Source of the DNA: Candidatus Marinamargulisbacteria bacterium
GTDB lineage: Bacteria; Margulisbacteria; Marinamargulisbacteria; UBA817
Length of the DNA: 9,324 nt
Assembly (NCBI GenBank): GCA_023262965.1
Contig: JALQXX010000045.1
Coordinates: 1 to 9,324 of the forward strand
Reading direction: 5' to 3'
Shown: positions 5,401-9,324 of the stretch, in pieces
Layout: each line of letters starts with the position of its first letter
Numbering within the stretch: the stretch's first letter is position 1
Notes under the pieces: generated by a model
Seen by the model: the letters and a program-made list of their open reading frames with translations, nothing else
The model's database searches: none
Told to the model about the DNA's origin: nothing
Made by a program: the position numbers and the translations under genes

Positions 5401-7161
5401 TCACCCCATGACCATACGCATCAACACGGCTAACCCATACCCCAAGCTCACGTACCCCCCCAACAAGGCTACGGCAAAGCGAAGCGACTGCGTTTCATGT
5501 TTAATAACCGCCACTGTTGCCCCGCATTGCATGGATACCATAAAAAACACAATCAATCCCATAATCGCAGCGGGCGACAAAATCGATGGCCCAATCCCCA
5601 TTACCGATTCCGGCACCAAGACCGCCAATGCCGATACAAATACTTCTCGCGCCGCAAATGAAATCAATACCGCCACCCCCACACGCCAATCCAATCCCAT
5701 GGGCGCAAAAATGGGTGCCATCCACTGCCCTACATGATGCATAACCGGTTGCCCTGCCACATTGATTGCAGAAGCGGCCCAAAGCCCCACCGAAATTATC
5801 ATAATAATTGGCCCCGCTCGTTTTATAAATTCACGGGTTTTTCGCATACTATGCCGTACCAAATAGACCCAATCAGGCATTCGCCAGGACGGTAGTTGAA
5901 TCATAAAATCACCGGACGTCGACGGCGACACGTAGCGATTGGCAAGGGCTACAACCACAGCCGCAATCATCACAGACCCCACATATATACCGGTAAGCCC
6001 TACACCTGCAACCAGTGGCTGATGCGACAAAGCGGCCAATAGTACCCCATACACAGGTAATCGAGCTGAACACTGCATGAGTGGAATGGCCATAATCGTT
6101 AACCACCGTACCCGTTTATGGGGAATAGACCGTGTCGCCAAAATAGCCGGAATCGCACAGGCACATCCCGATAACAAGGGCACAAAACTGCGTCCATTCA
6201 ACCCAATCAGACTCAATGGCTTATCCACCAACACCGCACTCCGGGCCAAGTACCCGCTACTCTCCAATACTCCAATGCCCCAAAAAAGCAAAAAAATCTG
6301 AGGAACAAATACCAATACACTCGCTAAACCGGGAATAATGCCCTGTGTAAGGCCATCCCGAATCCATCCCGGGGGCACCCCTATTCCCACCCACTGAGCA
6401 AGCCCATCAAAAAGCGCCCCCACCATATCCATAAATGGCGCCGCTGCATACAATAGCAAGCTAAAAAGCATCGCCATCCCCCCCACAAATCCCATAAATC
6501 CGCCCACGGGATGTAAAAAAAATCGATCCCAATCCCACCTAGGGGGTATTGATGCCTGTGTGATACAGGCCGCCACCTGAGCATTGGCCCACTCATGGGC
6601 CACCTGCAATTCATTGCGTGTAATGGGGGTGCTCACACGTGGCGCATGTGATCCCCGTGCTACAGTCGCCAACGCCACTATCATGCCCGAATGGGGCCTA
6701 TCGTAGCGTTCTTGGGGAAATACTGGGCATCCGATAGCATCAGCCAATCCATCCACATTCACCCGAAGCCCCTTTTTTTTGGCTTCATCCATCATTGTTA
6801 GCACAATAATCATGGGGTACCCCCGATCCAAATACGGCTTCAGTAAGGCCACATGATGCACGCACTGGGTCGCATCCACAACCCCCACCATCGCACTGGG
6901 TTTCCCCAACGCCCCGGGAACCCATGCATCCAGATGGGTTAATGCCGTTGTCGCTAAATCCGTAGCATCATCCTCTGGAACCCCCGTCACAACCCCCGGA
7001 AGATCCACCAGCATCACATCGGCATGGTCGCGTAACGGCGCATACGCCACATCCACCGTCGACCCTGGATAATTCACAACGGAAGACCGCTGACCGGTTA
7101 GCCGATTAAATAAGGTGGTTTTTCCCGCATTGGGAACACCCCATAAAACTAGGGTAACCAT
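5401..7161 (-). CDS. feoB: Ferrous iron transporter FeoB
   Basis: FeoB is the inner-membrane Fe(II) importer with a cytosolic N-terminal G-protein domain. G1 is GVPNAGKTT (8-16), a G2-type Thr lies in NYPGSTV (30-36), and G3 is DLPG (53-56). G4 reads TMMD (122-125) instead of NMxD, and the G5 stretch FPQERYDRPHSGM (148-160) lacks the usual Ser-Ala/Thr. The membrane part begins near HPVGG (217-221) and has the conserved gates: GCACAIPAILATR (332-344), QCSARLPVY (363-371) and a C-terminal QCGATVAVIKHET (545-557), each with cysteine. At 586 residues it is shorter than the 773-residue E. coli protein, but the conserved core is complete. The ATG abuts the feoA stop (TAAATG). No feoC is seen. Call certain; GTP specificity uncertain. 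Confidence 0.97.
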   Translation of the reverse strand: MVTLVLWGVPNAGKTTLFNRLTGQRSSVVNYPGSTVDVAYAPLRDHADVMLVDLPGVVTGVPEDDATDLATTALTHLDAWVPGALGKPSAMVGVVDATQCVHHVALLKPYLDRGYPMIIVLTMMDEAKKKGLRVNVDGLADAIGCPVFPQERYDRPHSGMIVALATVARGSHAPRVSTPITRNELQVAHEWANAQVAACITQASIPPRWDWDRFFLHPVGGFMGFVGGMAMLFSLLLYAAAPFMDMVGALFDGLAQWVGIGVPPGWIRDGLTQGIIPGLASVLVFVPQIFLLFWGIGVLESSGYLARSAVLVDKPLSLIGLNGRSFVPLLSGCACAIPAILATRSIPHKRVRWLTIMAIPLMQCSARLPVYGVLLAALSHQPLVAGVGLTGIYVGSVMIAAVVVALANRYVSPSTSGDFMIQLPSWRMPDWVYLVRHSMRKTREFIKRAGPIIMIISVGLWAASAINVAGQPVMHHVGQWMAPIFAPMGLDWRVGVAVLISFAAREVFVSALAVLVPESVMGIGPSILSPAAIMGLIVFFMVSMQCGATVAVIKHETQSLRFAVALLGGYVSLGYGLAVLMRMVMG

Positions 7162-7383
7162 TTAGGCATCAACAACAATACAAGCCGCATCTTCGGCACG
7201 TATGGCCAACCGTGTATGACGGCAATCGCAGGTGATCGCCCCATTAAAGGGTATTTTTGCAATGACACATAGGGGGGATCCCGGTAAAACACCATGGGCC
7301 ATTAAATAATCCCGAATACGCTCATCTGAAACCGTCTTAAAAACACATGAATGATTAATATGCATTTGATTGAGCGTTGTCAT
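7162..7383 (-). CDS. feoA: Ferrous iron transport protein FeoA
   Basis: FeoA is a small cytosolic SH3-like protein needed for FeoB-dependent Fe(II) uptake and thought to modulate FeoB. The product is 73 residues from ATG 7383, matching the family's usual ~75. The signature segment YLMAHGVLPGSPLCVIAK and the following PFNGAITCDCRHTRLAIR match the FeoA LPG...P.GG...R...LALR pattern. A TTG at 7407 would add eight residues with no homology and no better ribosome binding site. No Shine-Dalgarno precedes ATG 7383; the candidate promoter would place initiation only a few bases before it. It abuts feoB, so the two are translated from one message. Confidence 0.93.
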   Translation of the reverse strand: MTTLNQMHINHSCVFKTVSDERIRDYLMAHGVLPGSPLCVIAKIPFNGAITCDCRHTRLAIRAEDAACIVVDA

Positions 7384-7393
7384 GTCACTATTG

Positions 7394-7422
7394 ATACTAA
7401 ATCTCAATTAGCGTTTTGTAAA
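7394..7422 (-). promoter_or_regulatory. Candidate feoAB promoter
   Basis: On the minus strand TTTACA (7417-7422, five of six -35 bases) and TAGTAT (7394-7399, four of six -10 bases) are 17 bp apart. It lies in the 47-nt gap after the MFS gene. Initiation at about 7386-7388 would leave a leader of only 3-5 nt, consistent with the missing Shine-Dalgarno. I see no clear Fur-type inverted repeat, so iron control is not shown. Confidence 0.4.
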
Positions 7423-7430
7423 GCAAAATT

Positions 7431-8603
7431 TTAAGTGGGGTTGGCTGCATCTGCATGATGGTGTTGATCAGGCGAATTGGTCACAATCCATTGTAAAAAA
7501 ATCATTGCTGAAAAAGCCCCAATACCCATGTACATATAGACCCGTATAATGTGGGCATAAAATACCGAAAATACAATCAATGGGCCCATAATCCGGGCCA
7601 TGCTATTGATGCTTTCATAAATACCCATAGAAAATCCGGCCGAATCGGTATCACTGGCTAGCGCAGCGGGAACATGGGTATTTAAAATAGCCACCCCAAA
7701 TAATACCAGAATCAGCGAGCCCATTGATGCCAGTGGGTGACTGAATAGTACCGACAGGGTTAATCCAATACCAATGCTAAAAAATGCCACCCGTAACGCA
7801 CGGGTAATGGGGGAAATACTAAATCGGACAAAACTGCCTTGAATCACAAATGCGGCAATCCCAATTGCTGCAAACAAGTAACTATTTTCAACCTCCGAAT
7901 ACCCAAATTTTTGCGATGTAAAAACCGCAAAACTGGATTCAAAGGCTGAAAAAAGAAACATCCCGGCAAAAGCCGCTATCAAAAGACCGTACGCATATGT
8001 GTTCACGCCGCGCCATTGGTGATATAGCGATACCCGGGTGATCGGACGAATACGATCGGGCTCCTTAACAAGGGTCAGGGTAACAATAAGCGACAGCAGC
8101 GACATAGCGGCCCCAACCATCCCCGCCACCGAAAAGTCTGCGGATATGCGATAGCAAAAAGCCCCCAAAATCGGCCCCAAAATGAACCCTACACCAAAGG
8201 CAATACCAATCAACGCCATGGCGCGCGATCGTTGTTTGGCCGGTGTAATATCGGCTAAATACGCTCGAGCAACCGCGATATTTCCCCCAGTAAGGCCATC
8301 AATAATACGCGACACTAAAAGCATCCAATACTGATGACTGATCGCTAAAATACCATACGATACAATTGTACCAATTTTACTAATAATCAATACGGGTTTT
8401 CGACCCACGTGATCGCTCCATCGCCCCAAAAAAGGGGCTCCCACAAACTGCGCCAGTGAATAACTGGCAATCAGCAATCCCAATAACACCCCTGAGGATG
8501 TGTACTGCTGACTAATTTGGGGCAATACTGGAATAATCAACCCAAAACCAACCAACTCCGTGGCCACAACCCCAAACATAACGGCATACGATCGCTTATG
8601 CAT
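7431..8603 (-). CDS. MFS drug/proton antiporter, TetA-like
   Basis: This inner-membrane transporter of the major facilitator superfamily has about twelve hydrophobic segments in 390 residues. The first carries GFGLIIPVLP (19-28), and the loop after segment 2 carries motif A as GRWSDHVGRKP (60-70), both typical of the TetA/TCR-type efflux branch (drug:H+ antiporter-1). GFILGPILGAF near residues 140-150 resembles the antiporter motif C. The substrate cannot be read from sequence; tetracycline resistance should not be assumed. The C-terminal tail is short and has three consecutive His. ATG 8603 is preferred; a TTG at 8642 would add 13 Cys-containing residues, overlap the upstream gene and lack a ribosome binding site. 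It lies 31 nt after the upstream unknown ORF and 47 nt before feoA. Confidence 0.92.
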   Translation of the reverse strand: MHKRSYAVMFGVVATELVGFGLIIPVLPQISQQYTSSGVLLGLLIASYSLAQFVGAPFLGRWSDHVGRKPVLIISKIGTIVSYGILAISHQYWMLLVSRIIDGLTGGNIAVARAYLADITPAKQRSRAMALIGIAFGVGFILGPILGAFCYRISADFSVAGMVGAAMSLLSLIVTLTLVKEPDRIRPITRVSLYHQWRGVNTYAYGLLIAAFAGMFLFSAFESSFAVFTSQKFGYSEVENSYLFAAIGIAAFVIQGSFVRFSISPITRALRVAFFSIGIGLTLSVLFSHPLASMGSLILVLFGVAILNTHVPAALASDTDSAGFSMGIYESINSMARIMGPLIVFSVFYAHIIRVYMYMGIGAFSAMIFLQWIVTNSPDQHHHADAANPT

Positions 8604-8634
8604 GTTATGCTCTAGTGTACACCCGATACCGCAT

Positions 8635-9324
8635 TCACACAATTTTTAGTCGGTTCAATTCCACAGCCTCATCAATGTACGTCAATGTGGCTGTTTTATA
8701 CTGCGTGCCCCTTCCATCACTTGGATCCGTTAATGAACAACACCTCTGAAAATGCATATCTATTTTATGAAAATTGTGGTCGAGTCGCTCGTAGATCAGG
8801 TTTAACATGTCTTCAATCGGATCACCAATCCGGCGAACCTGTAACTGTGGATGCGATTCTAGAACCGAGCTTATCAGATTATCGCAAACAGGGGATGATT
8901 CAGCTATCCTTGCCATATCCTCATCCGATATCTCAATCGATTCATCCCCGGCTACTCTGCGGAAGTAGCGTGCGATTGTCTTCATATCATCACTATAGTC
9001 TCCATCCAGTATATGCTGAAAAAGATCCACACATACATGCTTGCCTGAATCAAATAGAATTCTCTGACTAGCGATATCATTGACGATACCTATAATCGTA
9101 TTCACCGTAACCGCATCCAAACATGTAAGCGAATCGTTTTGTGCTAAAATTTGCAATTGAACATACCCCAGCTTAATCCGGTCAATACATGTGTCCGTGG
9201 ATTCTAATGCAATGCTTAACACCCGATTTATAACCGTGCAGTGATCAATAGTATTGCCATGCATGGCATACTCATCTACCAATTTTCGAAATAATGGCCC
9301 TAACTTTATTGCGATCTCATTCAT
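8635..9324 (-). CDS. Unrecognised acidic ORF, possibly 5'-partial
   Basis: I do not recognise this protein. It has 229 visible residues. The apparent ATG is the last codon of the window (9322-9324), so the true start may lie outside and no ribosome binding site can be judged. The sequence is soluble, mainly helical and acidic, with seven cysteines scattered along it, two adjacent (near residues 194-195), and no membrane segment or signal peptide. An acidic patch (DESIEISDEDM) is near residues 127-137. The DNA has fewer C/G runs than feoB and the MFS gene next to it, a hint of different origin. It ends 31 nt before the MFS start on the same strand and could share a transcript with it. Confidence 0.7.
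   Translation of the reverse strand: MNEIAIKLGPLFRKLVDEYAMHGNTIDHCTVINRVLSIALESTDTCIDRIKLGYVQLQILAQNDSLTCLDAVTVNTIIGIVNDIASQRILFDSGKHVCVDLFQHILDGDYSDDMKTIARYFRRVAGDESIEISDEDMARIAESSPVCDNLISSVLESHPQLQVRRIGDPIEDMLNLIYERLDHNFHKIDMHFQRCCSLTDPSDGRGTQYKTATLTYIDEAVELNRLKIV

Noticed and set aside
7384-7407. TTG start for feoA
   Set aside because: It adds eight non-homologous residues and has no Shine-Dalgarno; ATG 7383 gives the normal family length.
7384-7430. Fur box upstream of feoA
   Set aside because: No stretch resembles the GATAATGATAATCATTATC consensus well enough to claim it.
8604-8642. TTG start for the MFS gene
   Set aside because: It adds 13 residues before the usual N terminus, overlaps the upstream stop and has no ribosome site.
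8685-9071. 128-codon plus-strand ORF opposite the right-edge gene
   Set aside because: Low-complexity Ser/His/Tyr-rich shadow with no domain; the opposite frame is longer and has a more protein-like composition.

Overview
This is a gene-dense bacterial window with short or overlapping intergenic gaps, Shine-Dalgarno sites, ATGA and TAAATG gene junctions, and TAA and TGA both used as stops in otherwise standard reading frames. Base composition is moderate, with frequent CCCC/GGGG runs in the coding regions. The gene families (anthranilate synthase, IF-1, DEAD-box helicase, FeoA/FeoB, a TetA-like MFS exporter) are widespread, so I cannot name a phylum from them. A trpE cut in half, an isolated trpEG pair and a short FeoB with altered guanine-recognition motifs suggest a reduced or rearranged genome, possibly host-associated; this is inference.

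Layout. Positions 1-498 hold no convincing protein gene except a possible 22-codon leader ORF. They contain two copies of a structured repeat with a 143-bp period, further inverted repeats, and ten GATAA pentamers. Plus-strand genes follow: an N-terminally truncated trpE (499-1284) overlapping trpG (1281-1850) by ATGA, then after an 89-nt gap infA (GTG start, 1940-2158) and a DEAD-box RNA helicase (2162-3457). The helicase ends tail to tail with a minus-strand gene, the two stop codons sharing one TTAA. Minus-strand genes fill the rest. In transcription order they are an unrecognised 229-residue ORF at the right edge (8635-9324), a TetA-like MFS transporter (7431-8603), feoA (7162-7383), feoB (5401-7161) and an unrecognised 620-residue helical protein (3454-5316).

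How the genes relate. TrpE and TrpG would be the synthase and glutaminase subunits of anthranilate synthase, but TrpE keeps only the chorismate-binding domain and no other trp gene follows. infA and the helicase form a tight translation/RNA-remodelling pair. feoA and feoB form a ferrous-iron uptake pair, with a possible promoter that would give a nearly leaderless feoA transcript. The 620-residue gene has its own strong Shine-Dalgarno and a possible -10 box, so it may be transcribed separately from feoAB.

No tRNA, rRNA, CRISPR array, insertion sequence or transposase was seen. The most interesting signals are the paired hairpin repeat, whose two stem substitutions keep pairing only in a minus-strand RNA; the half-length trpE beside that repeat; and the FeoB guanine-recognition changes.
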